Shown piece after piece: positions 23,564 through 36,709 of a DNA stretch of 64,000 bases. Under the pieces are notes generated by a model. It searched no databases, was not told where the DNA came from, and worked only from the letters and a program-made list of their open reading frames with translations. This DNA comes from Acanthochlamys bracteata. Lineage: Eukaryota; Streptophyta; Magnoliopsida; Pandanales; Velloziaceae. A program made the position numbers and the translations under genes. The DNA is taken from contig CM034137.1 of the NCBI GenBank assembly GCA_019914995.1, positions 4,429,155 through 4,493,154 of the forward strand, read 5' to 3'. Position 1 is the first letter of the stretch. The number at the start of each line of letters is the position of its first letter.

Positions 23564-26500
23564 TTGCAGGAAGGAGAAGGGCCAACCCGACTGAAATATA
23601 ACAAATGGTATTTGGACAGCGGGTGCTCAAAACACATGACTGGAAACGAAAGATGCTTCATTAGTTTGCAAAAACAATTTGGTGGAAATGTAATTCTGAG
23701 AGACAACAGTAAGTGCAAAGTAATAGGTGTGGAAAAAGTAGATAATCTCTCATCCCTCTGCATAGAAAATGTTTTTATGTTAAAGGATTAAAACACAACT
23801 TAATAAGTATAAGTCAACTATGTGATAATGGCTTCAAAGTTAACTTTGACAATCACTTCTGTTCAATTGTTAAGTTATCATCTGGAGAAGGAATACTAAA
23901 TGGAAAAAGGGAAGGCAACGTTTATATGCTTTATATTGATGATTTTCCTAACCATAAAATGTGTTTAGTTGCAAGTCAACAGATAAACAGCTGGCTCTGG
24001 TACAAACGATTAGGACACTGCAACATAAAGATTCTGTCAAAACTGTCTAAGTTAAAATTAATAAAAGGTTTGCCTGAAGCAAACTACAGTCTGGATGAAC
24101 TATGTGATGTCTGTGCTAAAGGAAAACAAGTGAAGTCATCATTCAAGCTCAAACAAGTGATAACAACTAGCAAGCCATTACAATTATTGCACATGGATTT
24201 GTTTGGGCCATCAAGGACAGCAAGTCTTGAAGGTAAGTACTACTGCTTAGTAATTGTAGATGATTATTCTCGTTTTTGTTGGGTCTACTTTATTGCATAT
24301 AAAAATGATGCTCTAAAAATATTTACATGTTTCTTCAAAAAGATTCAAAAAGAACTCGATCTCAATATCTGTTCCGTAATAAGTGATCATGGCAAGAAAT
24401 TTTAAAATTTCTATTTTGATGAATTTTGTGACACTAATGGTTTAACGCATAACTTCTCTGCTCCTAGAACACCCCAGCAGAATGGTGTAGTGGAAAAAAA
24501 AAATAAAGTGTTAGTAGAAATTGCCCGAACCATGTTAATAGAACAAAATTTGCCGAAATATTTTTGGACAGAAGCTGTCAACACTGCATGCCACATAATT
24601 AATCGTGCACTCATCTGACCCATCTTTAAAAAGACTTCATATGAGCTTCTAAAGAGAAGAACTCCTAATATGGCTTATTTAAGAACTTTTGGTTACAAAT
24701 GCTTTATACTAAACAATGGAAAAGATAATCTTGAAAAGTTTGATGTAAAAAGCGACGAAGGTATTTTTTTTGGTTATTCCTCAATTTCAAAAGCATATAG
24801 AATTTTTAATAAAAGAAATATGATTGTTGAAGAATCTATGCATGTATTATTTAATGAGTCTAACAATGGGCCAAGAAGGAATTCAGAACTAGATGCAGGG
24901 TCAGAAGAAGAAGAATTATTCCCATCGAAAGAAATACAACAAATTATAGAGAACCAAATAGTTGACGAACAGCCAGCTGAAATAACAGAGGAAGGACAAG
25001 TCTCTGGAAGTTTGTCTGATCAAGTAGAAATTCATGAATCAATTAACAGACCTTTCAAGCGTAGATCCAATCATCCACAGAAAAACATATTGGGTGAGGT
25101 AAATAAAAGTATATGAACTATAGATCTCATTTTTAAAATAATTTTATGGAACACTCTGCATTTGTATCAAATCTAGTACCAAAATTCATATATGATGCTC
25201 TGACAGATAACTCATGAATCATTGCTATGCAAGAGGAATTAAATCAGTTTGAAAGAAATAATGTGTGGCATCTTGTTTGGAAACCATCAAATAAATCCAT
25301 GATAGGAACTAAGTGGGTATTCAGAAATAAAATGGATAAAAATGAAAATATTAGTAGAAATAAAATTAGATTAGTAGCAAAAAAATATAATCAAGAAGAG
25401 GAATAGATTTCAATGAAACATATGCTCCTGTTGCACGTTTTGAGGCTATTAGAATACTACTTGTCTTTGCATGTCATAAAGACTTCAAACTCTTTCAAAT
25501 AGATGTCAAAAGTGCCTTCTTGAATGGATTTCTAAAAGAAGAAGTATGTTGAACAACCTCCTGGTTTTGAAAATATAAATTTTTCAAGTCATGTTTACAA
25601 ACTAAACAAAGCGCTTTATGGTCTGAAACAAGCTCTCAGAGGTTGGTATGAGCGGTTAAGCACATTCCTGATTGATAAAGGCTTCAGTCGAGATAATATT
25701 GACTTGACTTTATTTACCTTGCGTGAAGATAATGACATGTTAATCGTACAAATTTACGTAGATGACATAATCTTTGGTGCTACTAACGAAAGACTGTGCA
25801 GAAATTGATGCAAGAAGAATTTGAAATGAGCCTCATGGGAGAATTGAATTATTTTCTCGATCTACAAATTAAACAACTGAAAAATGCATATTCATAAGTC
25901 AGAGTAAGTACATTAAGGAATTGATCAAGAAGTACAGCATGGAAGGAAGTAAGGAGATAAGTACCCCAATGTCTACCTCTTGCAAATTAAACCGAAATGA
26001 GACAGGTAAAGCAGTTTATCAAAAATTATATAGAGATATGATTGGATCACTCTTATATCTAACTGCCAATAGATCGGATATTCAATTTAGTGTGTGTCTA
26101 TGTGTCAGATTTCAAAGTGATCATAAAGAATCCCATATGATAGCTGTAAAATGAATTATTAGGTATTTTGTTGGAATTAAAGAACTAGGACTGTTCTATC
26201 CTAAAGAATGTGAATTTAATTTATATGCATATGTTGATGCTGACTTTGGTGGTTGCAAGCTTGATAGAAAGAGCACAAGTGGCTCATGTCAGTTTCTAGA
26301 AAGCTGGTTGATTTCATGGTGCTCAAGGAAACAAGCATCAGTTGCAATGTCTACTGCCAAAGCAGAGTATGTAGCCGCCGAAAGTTGCTGCTCTCAGGTA
26401 TTCTTGATAAAACAGCAACTCCTTGATTTTGGTTTTGACTTTAAGAATGTGCCCATGTTTTGTGACAAACTAGTGCCATCAAGTTAACAAAAAATCCTAT

Positions 26501-26660
26501 TCAACACTCTCGCACAAAGCACATTGATTTAAGACACCATTTTATTAGAGAGCATGTTGAATGCAATAATATAATATTAAACATTGTTAACTCCGAAAAT
26601 CAACTACCTGATGTCTTTACTAAACCTCTAGGGTTTGATTCCTCAAAAATCTGCCATTAG
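23564..26660 (+). pseudogene. Sirevirus-like pol (protease, integrase, RT, RNase H)
   Basis: Protease: WYLDSGCSKHMTG at about 23610. Pre-integrase zinc region: LWYKRLGHCNIK and CDVCAKGKQ at about 24000-24130. Integrase core: LLHMDLFGP, VDDYSRFCWVYF and PRTPQQNGVVE at 24190-24500. RT: GTKWVFRNKMDKN at about 25310 and YVDDIIFGAT at about 25760. RNase H: YVDADFGGCKLDRKSTSGS at about 26230 and MSTAKAEYVAAE at about 26350. Stops or frame shifts occur after 23791, 24405, 24620, 25116, near 25405, 25550, 25800 and after 26487. All domains of copia pol are present in order, but none could be made as one protein. Confidence 0.85.
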
Positions 26661-26957
26661 TTAGGCTTATGTATAATATAAACTTATTCTGTTCTGTACA
26701 TCACCTTCAGCACATAATCAGCCACACTACAGCTGGCTGCAGTCATCACAATGAAGGTAAGTAGCTAATCGATCACGTGCTAAACACATGACGGAGTTGA
26801 CTCATTTTAAGCTGAACGCATTATAAACTAGCCCAACCAGGTAACACCTCCCATTTCATCGTCTTCAACTTGAAACAAAAATTCCCTCGCAAAACCCTTG
26901 CTCCGAATCCTCAAAATTCTTGATTTCTCGAAACAAATTCTACTCCCAATCTCAGTC

Positions 26958-27336
26958 ATGACAAAGAAAAATCCAAAATCACAACCAAAGCACTCCAAAA
27001 CTGCCATTAACGGGTCAGACAAATTCACCAGAAAGGGAGAATTTTGAAAAATATGGTCGGCAACTGGCGATCCCAATTTTGACTCCGACGAGCATAAATT
27101 TTGATGATTTCAACTATTTCGGCCTAGAGGTGGACGAACTGTTCGAAGCACAAGGATGGCTGCCGTTCAACAATTAGTCCGTAAAATTATCTGAAAAATG
27201 CGTCCGAGTATTTTATGCGAACCTACACGAAACCGAAAATTCATCCATCTAGACCATGGTGAACGGTATTGAGATAAATTTTGAGGCTAGATCAATGTCA
27301 CTGATGCTAGATATACCCTACAGAAAAGAAATACCG
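26958..27336 (+). pseudogene. extra ORF between pol and the 3' LTR (plant retrotransposon-associated domain)
   Basis: From the ATG at 26958 a basic leader is read for about 30 codons. After a frame change the text resembles a domain common in plant retroelement-derived proteins, which I recall as PF20167 (putative plant transposon protein): FDDFNYFGLEVDELFEAQGW, then CVRVFYANLHETENSS, then VNGIEINFEARSMSLMLDIP. Two in-frame stops interrupt it. The ORF follows the end of RNase H by about 300 bases and stops at the 3' LTR, the position of the env-like or accessory ORF of other Sireviruses. The family assignment is from memory; the function of this domain is unknown. Confidence 0.6.
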
Positions 27337-27337
27337 C

Positions 27338-28834
27338 CGATAAATGACTCCAAATTGATTTTGATGACAACAATAAAATTAAGAATTATGATTTATATTC
27401 GACTAATAAGTTAAAATCAAATTTTGCAGGAATAGATAAATTAAGCTTATTTTCAATACGACAGATAACAATAACAGTCATTAAACAGCCAGCTGCTCTA
27501 CTATTGTTAATCAAGCAGCATATAGAACGAGGACTCTATAGTCACACTACAGCTAGCCATTCAACTGCTGAAACATACGAAGACTTTTCTGTAATGCTAA
27601 AAAACAGAGTATTGGGTTCAACAATAAAACTCCAGCTCGAGCTCTTCATTTCAAGATCTCCTGGACTTACAACTCACTTAAACAAAACAAATGATACAAG
27701 ATCCACAACGAGCAAAAATTTATCCTCTTCACAAAAAAGGAAAGCTCAATGATCAATGAAAGAAAAGAGATTATACAACTAAGTTTGACTAATCAAGTCA
27801 AGACTGGCAAAGTCAAACCAATCCAAAACAGACAACCTGGGACGCATTTAATTAGGACAAGTCAACTCAGCTCTAATAATTCAAACAACAATTTAGCTGA
27901 ATCAATTCTAGAATCACTGGCGGGGAAATTCAAATTTCTCTCCACATTGCATTTAATGCCCACGAAGATCTTGCACCAAGATAGCCGAAAGTGATCGTAG
28001 AAGCGGTTGATTAACCACTGAAAAAACTGCTCCTCTCTGTCTTGAAAGTCTACCAACGTAAAAGGGCGCTAACGGCAATCTTCTTCAACGGGAAGAATTA
28101 TTCTGCATAGAGATGAAATTCTATAGGAAGGGAGACAGAGCAACAGAGATGTGAGCGATCAACGAACGAAGACATAGAAAAACTTAACAAGCTCTACAAC
28201 GTTAAAATCACTCAAGCAATTGAAATCTTGCTGTTGATCACACTGAAGACATCTCTCTCAGTAACTATCTTCATCATCTCAACAGAAAACTCCTAAGAAC
28301 ATTCATTCATCATGAGGTAGATCCTGTGCCCAACTCTTATTATTTTCTTGTAACTTCATACTGTTCTGTGGCAGGGTACTCAAGGCACCAGATAAAGAAG
28401 CTCGGTTGGAGCTTGGTGGAAGTTCTTAAACCTTGTAATAGAGCTAGCATATCAGCCAGAGGGACAGTGGTGTCCAGTAGGCTGTGAAGGGTTGTCTTGG
28501 TGAAGAAACCCTGTAAGAGTAAGTGTGCTTGGTGAAGCACTTTGCTCTTAGTGTATATGTAGCTTATTAAAGATTTAGTGAAGCTTTGGCTCTTGTGATA
28601 GAGCATCCGTAGATGTAGGCAAATAGGTTTTGCCAAACCACGTTAAATAATCTGAGTACTATCTTCTTTACCTAAGTCGCAAATACTCTAACACTTTCTG
28701 TCTACAGGTTACATAACTAATTACAGCCGGCTGTAAGCTTGCTGTCTAAAGAATCATTAAGATTCACGAAAATTTTTATTTATTAACTCAATTCACCCCT
28801 CCCTTCTTGAGTTAATTTTTCAGGAGATTTAACA
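27338..28834 (+). repeat. 3' LTR of the Sirevirus-like element
   Basis: It aligns with the 5' LTR to within a base or two of the same length and ends GATTTAACA, the intact TG...CA type end. Its first few bases have mutated (no clear TGTTAG). Divergence from the 5' copy indicates an old insertion. Confidence 0.8.
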
Positions 28835-29770
28835 AGCTCTACTCCACTGAAAGCTCAGTGACTAATTTGCATTCAGAAAGAAAAATATTGAGTTCATGCC
28901 AACTACTGAGAATCTTACTGTAAACTAAATCAATGGCAAGCAAAACTTAAAAACTACAAGTGTTGGATTCTGCAGTAAGTACAAAACTAACAAGGTTCAT
29001 TGTTGCGATTCATGTTGAAATTGTTGCTGATGTTTTGTCACTTATCATTTTGTTTGAATGATATTTTGTATCTCACAATTATTTGAAAAATATGCTTGCA
29101 TATTTCTGAAAATAATGTTGAATTTTTTTTTAACGTAGAATAACTAAATTCGAAAATATCATGAATAAATTTATTGAATGATTGCTGAATGATGATTTAT
29201 AGACATTGATTTAAGATCCACCTCCTATGTTGCTAGCAATGATGAATATGTGACTCATTATTCCAAATTCAAAAAAAATCAAAATATGAATAAAAAGATA
29301 TAGGTACCAAAGGAAACTCTCAATATTGCCAACACTTTAGAACCCAAAGAAATTTGGTGTTAAAGAGATAAATTCTTGTTGTAAAAATTCTACAGCATGA
29401 AAGTAAGTAATTCAATCTTTTAATAATTTTGATGATTTAAATAAGCATTTCGATTCAAATAAAACTCACTGGATTAAGGTTAAAATTAAAATCAGAAATC
29501 ATATCTAAAAAATAGACCAAGGTGTTAGGTAGAAATCTTCACGATCATTATAATCTATTTATCATATTTAATTAAGCACTAAATTAAAAGTATTAGTGGT
29601 GGATTTTAAATGTTCAATTATTTGCATCTCTATTTTCACGATCCGTATTTTAATTTGGTTTTCGAGATTCGTACATTTTCGTTTAGCTTTTAGGAAAACA
29701 CAACTTTTGATAATATGATTTGGATTAGAGTTAACAATAATTTTTGTGGAATAAAAATCGTTATTTGCTA
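28835..29770. other. copia gag-spacer fragment and unassigned sequence
   Basis: At about 29230-29370 the plus strand repeats the end of the Sirevirus-like gag spacer: codons for NKKI, a stop, VPKETLNIANT and EPKEIWC parallel the IWVPKGTINS and KIWVPKH text at 23485-23550. It is a separate, strongly decayed copy. The rest shows no gene. Confidence 0.5.
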
Positions 29771-30330
29771 TTAGGGATGGCAATTTGAATTCGTAGGTCA
29801 ATTTCTGATCATCCATATAATAATCGTGTCAAAATCGTTCAATTCTAATTCGACACATTTATTTTGTATGGGTCAAAATTGTCAACCCTAATCCAGCTTA
29901 TTTAATAACTGAATAAAATTCAAATCAACCTATTTAATAATTATAACTATTTAAATAAGAATTATAAAATTAATTTTAATAATAATATATTAAAATTATT
30001 AATTATAATATATCTAACGAGAAAAATGTTAATTTCAATAAAATTTATAAATAAAGTAATAATTAGTTAAATTAGGATATATATATATATATATATATAT
30101 CTATATAAATTAAATTTAATATTATTATTGTATATATTTTTTACTTATTAAATAATATATACTATATAAATAATTATACGAATCAAACGGGTCAATTTTA
30201 GATCAATCCGAACTCATTTAAATTTTCGAATTAATTTCGTATTGATACGAAATTAACTCGAATCCGATTTTTTCGAATATGTTTGGGATTGAATTCGCTG
30301 TTCGGATCAATAAATTGTCGCTATCTGCTA
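29771..30330. repeat. small dispersed element with TAGGGATGGCAAT-type end
   Basis: The left end reads tagggatggcaatttgaatt and the right end near 30310 reads attgtcgctatctg, resembling a decayed inverted form. The body has the wording gggtcaattttag and gatcaatccgaac, also found in similar tracts at 56100-56280 and 56540-56730. I take these as copies of one non-autonomous family, probably hAT-like. An (AT)n microsatellite lies at 30077-30100. Confidence 0.45.
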
Positions 30331-31189
30331 TAAAATATACAACAATCGTGTATTTGAGGGATAAATTAGGATAGAATTTCTAAATTGTTTTAGGTGATAT
30401 TGTCTACATCAAATTCAAACTATTAATTGAAAATATTTCTCTATGAAAATATAACTTTCCTCTATATTATTTGTAAAGTCACTATTTACTTATTTTGTGT
30501 TTAAGTAATATTTTTAATCAAGCTACAAAAAAGTAGGTCATTTTTTATAGTCGACGACGTAACATATAAACATTAGGGAGAAGCTATATGATGCTTGATT
30601 TGCATCTGTACATATGAAACAGCATTAGCGCATGTTGCATCATGCTACCTTCAACAATCCTAGCAACTAGCTAGCTAGATAGACAATTACGAAGAACTGA
30701 TTAAAAAAGACTTTTCTAGAAACATATAATATTTTGTTCTTTTTTTAAAAAATAATATCTATTTTTTATTAAAAAATAATCATTAATAAATTTTTATAAT
30801 ATAAAATTTTTTATACTTTTTAAATTTTTAAATAAATTTTATAAAATATTATAAAAGAATCATATAAGAACGTAAAAAAAAAAATTAGAATAAAAAAATT
30901 AGAAAAGTAAATCAAATATTGGTTTGCATATTGCATGTCACGTTGTTCTGCTCTCTTCTTTTCTTTCGACTTGAGGCTACCCTGTTAGAATAGAAAGCAA
31001 GCCATTAATTAGGCATTAGCATTAGCAGAGCATATTGACCATAACCATGCAAGTCATTTCCACTTTGCTTTATTTGCTTTTATCATCTCCCTCCTCCTTC
31101 TATATATCCCTTTTTCAAATCTATTATTATGCTCGCGTTACTTAATTAGAATTAATATTATTAATGGAATCAAACTAAATATATGTGGG
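30331..31189. other. no gene recognised
   Basis: Very AT-rich sequence with no coding signal, RNA gene or clear repeat boundary visible. Confidence 0.45.
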
Positions 31190-31860
31190 GATCAATTTGT
31201 CATGCAACGATGATGCTGCTTGCACCGTCTTGTTGGTCAAAAAATGTAATGGAACCTTTTTTACTCTGAACAAGGTCTTGTTGGTGAATGTGCAATCCCA
31301 AGGTAGGGCAAGACAGTAAGCAACTGGACCAATGCCACTCGATAATGCAAAAGGGGCCAAAATACCGGTAAGATAATTTTTTATTTCTCCTAGCGGTCAC
31401 TGATTGCTGACAATAGGGCTGAAGCTTTAGAAAAACCATATCATTGACAAAAAATTCCAGCTCTCAACAATGAGGATCAGCCTTCAATTTCATCTTATTT
31501 TGGGCACGTTGAAGATGAAAATTTGAATCTCTTAAACTTGCATCCAGCTCCCTCAACTGATGTCCCAGCTCCTCTGAATGCAAGGGTCCAGAGGCAAAGA
31601 AAATCAGTGGCAGTGGGGGTTGCCTATAGACAGCTTCTAATGAGCTGGTGTTAGTCCGCGAGTGAGGTAGTGTTGTAAGAAAATTCAGCCCACTGAAGCC
31701 AACGCATACACTTTTTGGGATGTTCACCCACTTAAAAGATCGAAAGTACGTGGTATTGTCCAAGCTTGTAGAACAGGTATTAAATTAAGTTTGATGAAGT
31801 TTTAATGCTACGCCAAATTCTGGCGTAATGAGAACGAAAACTCTTCAGCATTTCGTAACT
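31190..31860 (-). pseudogene. Ty3/gypsy integrase fragment
   Basis: On the minus strand the right part reads SGLNFLTTLPHSRTNTSSLE followed by AVYRQPPLPLIF, then ELGHQLRELDASLRDSNFHL. The left part reads MVFLKLQPYCQQSVTARRNK followed by KLSYRYFGPFCII. These are the C-terminal half of a Ty3/gypsy integrase (the W-AE-x-Y-N-T region and the KLxPRYxGPF block). A stop at 31464 and frame changes inactivate it. No LTR or other domain of this element is visible near by. Confidence 0.8.
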
Positions 31861-34800
31861 CTTACATGTAGTGTGATACGCATTCCGCCCCGACGAGTAT
31901 TGCTGGAGGGATAACTAACTAAATTAATTATGAACTAATATTATTAATCTCTCTTTTCCGGCTGGGTGTGCACTGCTTCCTATTAATACTAGTGGAGTTT
32001 CCATCATATTGGAATACTCTCTTATTACAACTCGTGCTACAATTTCCTAATTAATAAAACTCCTAAATAACTGAAATATTTAATTAATACAAAAATCCCT
32101 AAAAAATCAAACTCTTAGCAGTTGAAGCTACTAAAGTGCCCGGGACACCACTAAGTGTACCCGGGTTCACCTCAGCTGCACCTGGGTGCATTTAGCTGCA
32201 CCAGGGTGCAATCCAGCTGATCAGGACTTGCATCAAGGCAAGTCCTGCAGCTATTTCTTGGGATTCTCCTTCTTAGTGGCCGATCTTGCATGGTCTCAAC
32301 AAGCTCAGCCCCGTCCTACGTATGACAGTGATCGAGATCATAGAGTTGATACTGCAGCCAATGCGTAGGTAGTTTACCTAGATTCGCATATATCCAATTT
32401 GCTAAACTCTTTTTGCTTATTACATGCTTTAGCTTGTTTGTATAAGCCAAACAAAATTCTTGCTTTCAGAAATGAAAAACTGTTTACATCTGAAACTAAC
32501 AGTATTTTTAATGCATAGAAATGTGTTCAGATTGTAGCTAAAGAACTTTATGAACAGCTTTAGTCATTGGTTGCAAGCTTTCATGTATTCATACCAACAG
32601 TACTACTTGTGCTTAGAAGTTTGAATACAATGAAAGAATTCAGAGCTAACAATGGATTGTCATGCAAAAGCTAATACAGAGAAAATAACCCCTTTTCCCT
32701 GTAGCAGACATGAGAACACCTTAGAGTGTCGTAATAATGGTGAATGATTCGTATTGATATGGCATGTCCATAAACTGCAGGTTAATTAGATATTATAATA
32801 GTAGCAAGAAATGATCAAAACGTGCTTTTAAAGATAAAAAGCGTAAGATTTGCCGAGTATCATACCAGACCCATGAAACAAAAGTTGCATCTCACTATGC
32901 TAAGTGGAACTCATTATGAAGTAGACAATTACGATAAGTAGGAAAAGAATTATCAGCTTAAAGTTTAATTCAGAAGTTCCACCACTACTAAACAAGAGAA
33001 ATTTTCGGTATCTTAAACAACTGCGAATATCAAAACTACTCTTTACTAAACAAAAACCCATATAAATCAAAGTTTTATTTCTTCGAGAGAAAACTATTTA
33101 GTTCTTCATCCAGGGTTGAGTTTCAAGTAACTGTACTACTACTATAACCAGCAGGTACCGTCTACAAGGTTAAATGCTTAGGAATTCTCTTAAATATTTC
33201 TTTGGAGTTTCCTACACAAGTAACGACAAAATTACAAATTCCAAGCTGCAATTTAGACACTTCTTATATGTGAGACATGTATTGTTTATGAGAAACAGAC
33301 GATAATATATTGATATATTATCCGCGAAGTATGAGAAACCATGTTATTGTTTAACATAAACAAAGCAACAAAAAGACATGGTTGAGTTAATGCTACTTGG
33401 ATTTAAGTCTTTAGTCAATTGTCAGATTGCAAGACTAATTATTTGTTTTGAAGTGCTTAGAATGAAATACAGCTAGAGAAGAAATTCTGTTGCCATGTGC
33501 TTAGCCTCAAGTCAAAATTCTTGTCAGAAAAGGAAATAAATTATTTTGATTGAAAAGTGATTCTTTGATGAATAGTAGAACGCTTTTGAGCCTGTTATCC
33601 AGGCAATATCTACATTTAAAATTTTGAAGATTGGAGAATTGTGCCATGAACTTACTATTCGTTGAAAATATCGAATGTGTTCGATTATCAATAAACACAG
33701 CGAAAATATAAAACACACTAATAAATATTACATAAATAATACGAGAATTAACACAACAGTAAGACAAAAAATTTATGTAAGAAAAAACGAGAAGAATTTC
33801 AAAGGAAGACAAACTAGCCTCTAAGAAAATCACTAAATCAAACCAATTATAAACTCATGTGTTACACTTTAAGTAGAAACTCTCATTAGAATTCTTTTGC
33901 CTCTATCTCTCACACTTGATGTGTGAGTGATCTTGATCTTTGTCATGTTCCAAGCAAATGCCTCTCATTTATATATATAATGCATCATGGAGACTCTTGA
34001 ACTTTCAAATAGTTATTTTTCCATCTTTCCATTAATTGTCTAAATCATTTGGCTTTCTATCTTTTAAAAAATGCTTTAAAGTCCTTAACCGTTGGCTTTT
34101 CAACTTATTTAGTGATGGTTCATCTTACTTGACTTTGGCATTCCAATATGAATACATGTTTAACTTATTGCATTCTAATAAATCACTAACTTACATAGTG
34201 GCTTTATAATGTCTAACACTATTTTCATCTCCTAACCAAATAAATTGTCCATCTTTTCTTTTCTTATTCTTTCTTCTATGCTTTTAGTTGCCTCCTTTTT
34301 TAAGATAAACAACAAGATATAATCCATTCACAAAGAACGAATAATTAAAAGACCTACCAAGCATTCACTACATACAAATTCTTAGCTATATCATGTGCAT
34401 TTGCTCCTTTGCATTTAGACAGAAAACTTTATATTTCATATTACGTACTAGTGACTTTGATGCATTTTCCCCAAAACATTAGTATAAGTACTACGCTCAT
34501 TCGTTTGCTTAAACTAAGAAACTAGCTGATAGCTTATACAACAATCTGATTGTATGATCCAAATATCGAGGATTCTCTCTAGCCATATATAGCTGAGCTG
34601 ACCTACATTGCACGCCTATTTAGTGTCCAGGTGCACATTTACCATCGTATAAAAATTTTTAAACCTATATTTGAACTTAGGAGGATATAATATTTCGAAT
34701 CAATAGGCTGCTAGCCATATTGTAATGAACCTTTGAAAGAAGAATTCCTACAATCAGTATAGTAGAAGTTAGCATGAATATTAGTTGTTGTTTTGATAGT

Positions 34801-34873
34801 CTTTATTGTTGAGAGTGTGGGATAAGGAATGATCACTTTTGCAAAATCAAGACTATATTACTTGCAAAACTAT
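31861..34873. other. no gene recognised
   Basis: No convincing gene. At 32250-32365 a plus-strand frame of more even base composition (PRPTYDSDRDHRVDTAANA) could be an exon remnant, but I do not recognise it. A perfect 10-bp hairpin lies at 32222-32247. From 32400 to 34870 the sequence is AT-rich and structureless to my eye. Confidence 0.45.
32222..32247 (+). repeat. perfect inverted repeat (10-bp arms, 6-base loop)
   Basis: The arms caggacttgc (32222-32231) and gcaagtcctg (32238-32247) are perfectly complementary around atcaag. Upstream, at 32170-32215, several overlapping ctgcacc and gggtgca blocks add further inverted symmetry. No gene context explains it. Confidence 0.6.
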
Positions 34874-34932
34874 TGGATTAAATATGAGTAGATTAGTCTC
34901 ATATTAAATAAAAATAAGATAAAAAAGAGTTA

Positions 34933-36577
34933 TGTTAGATAAACCTGAAAAATCAACTCAAAAGTGGATGTATGAATTGACTTTATAATTAAAAATTTGA
35001 TTCATGTAAGTTCCTGCAGTTACCAGTTAAGCAGCTGAGTATATATGTGTAAAGTGATTCCTATAGAGAGCTATTTGTACAACAGATTTTATAATAAATA
35101 AATTTAACAATAAATCAAAATAACTCATAAAATTTACGTGATTCGATAAATATTTTTGCCTACATCCACGGATGCTCTATCACAAGAGCTGAAAGTTTAC
35201 TAAAATTTTAACAAGCTACACATATAAAAAAAATAATGTACTTCACCAAGCATATTTACTTTTATAGATTTTCTTACACAAAATAACCCTTTCATAGCTG
35301 ATTGGACATACACGTCCCCCTGGCTGAATAATGTTTCTTGTTACAAAGTCAGAAAATACCCACCAACCTCCTACATAGCCTATTCCGCAAGTGCTTCAAA
35401 AATTTACACTCTATTTTCAAGAAAAATTATTACACAAGTTAGGTATAGAATCAATCTCAAAGTAGAAATAAATTTTAAGTGAACAAGTTGAGATGATCAA
35501 AAGGATGTTAGAAAGTGTATTCACAAATTTGATTAGCAGCTGTAAATTGTCTCTGTGTTGAAACATGGAGTCTGTGTAAAGCTCGTTCATTGTTCTTGGA
35601 ATTTCTTAGTGTTTTACCACTGTTCTTCTATTCTGCATTTCTTTTTCTTCTTATACCATTTCTATTTATAGGGTTGAGCTTCTCAAGTTCTTCCTTGGAG
35701 TCTTCAGGTCAATATTAGATTTTAAGATGATTTTAGTAGCTGCCTTAAAGCTCCCATTCTTTGATGGCTGTGATGAGATTATCTACCAGTTTTTCAGTTG
35801 CTTCGATTTCATTTAATAATCTAGTGCAAGCTTTTTCATCAGTATTAAATGCAAGGGAGAAGAAAATTCAGAACTTTCGTCTAGTTGCTGCCCACTTGTT
35901 CCAGCAGACATGGCTTCTTTTAGTTGATGTGGATCCCAATAACTTGTTTCTTATTTTCTGACTTGGAACTGAGTCGTATAGTGAATTTCCTTCATGAATT
36001 CATTGATCAGGATGACATTCTTCCCATTTACTAGTAGAGCTGTTGAACTGGCTTGAGTTCTAAAGCTTGCTTTTCATATTCATGAGTGAAGACTTGTAGG
36101 ATGAATTTTTGTTGATCTTCCCACTTGTAATGAGATAAGTATAAAAAAATCTTAGTTTTCATATCTTATGTAAACTTCTCCAGCATTGTAAGCACTCTGA
36201 ATCTTCAGCTAATGACTGAAATTATAGTCCCGGTGATAGTAGTAATCCGCTATTCGATTTCTTCTTCAATGCTAAGGATTTTGTATTTATATAGCTGATT
36301 GCTCCTTTGTCTTTGTGTGCTCTATTCTCTTACTACTGTTCATACGTCTTTGAAGGAATTTCACATACAGATAGCACTCAAGTAGCTAGCTGTTAGGTGG
36401 TTGTCTATAGGTGAAAGATTTTCTTATAGCATAGTTGGCTTATTGTCTACTACGTGTAGGATAAATCTTATTTATAATATCATTCAGAACTTGATTGTAG
36501 TTGATTAGTTCAATTTAAATCATAAACCATAATTTTTAATTATTGTTATTATCATAATAAATTCTGGAGTTCCAACA
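34933..36577 (-). mobile_element. solo LTR of the Sirevirus-like family
   Basis: Read on the minus strand it starts TGTTGGAACTCC at 36577 and ends ATCTAACA at 34933. Its start aligns with the Sirevirus-like LTR (TGATAATAACAAT, then AATTATGGTTTATGAT), its end with that LTR's end (GAGTTGATTTTTCAGG), and the block GATAGAGCATCCGTGGATG is shared. The flanks are AGTTA on the left (34928-34932) and TGTTA on the right (36578-36582), a 5-bp target duplication with one mismatch. At 1645 bases it is slightly longer than the LTRs at 19983. LTR-LTR recombination would leave such a remnant. Confidence 0.75.
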
Positions 36578-36709
36578 TGTTAATATACTAGATACTTTCA
36601 TAATCCATTGGTTTAAATTTTTAGGTTAGATTGTACATTTTAGTGTATGTGCCGGAACTTTCAGATACTTATCTTGATTAAATTCTCCGATGTTGTGTTT
36701 CCCCAATAG

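Larger units (their letters stand above)
19983..28834 (+). mobile_element. full-length Sirevirus-like Ty1/copia retrotransposon, inactivated
   Basis: Two direct LTRs of almost equal length (19983-21479 and about 27338-28834) enclose, in order, a primer binding site, gag with a long coiled-coil extension, protease, integrase, RT, RNase H and an additional ORF. This order is copia. Long LTRs, a long gag-protease spacer and an extra ORF after pol are features known from Sireviruses. All coding parts have stops or frameshifts. No matching 5-bp target duplication is seen (gactg on the left, agctc on the right), so the flanks have mutated or rearranged. Confidence 0.85.

Noticed and set aside
19978..28839. 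Target site duplication of the Sirevirus-like element
   Set aside because: The 5 bases on each side (gactg and agctc) do not match, so none is claimed.
33507..33833. Minus-strand 108-codon frame, Phe/Ile/Ser-rich
   Set aside because: The composition is what AT-rich DNA gives by chance; there is no family resemblance.
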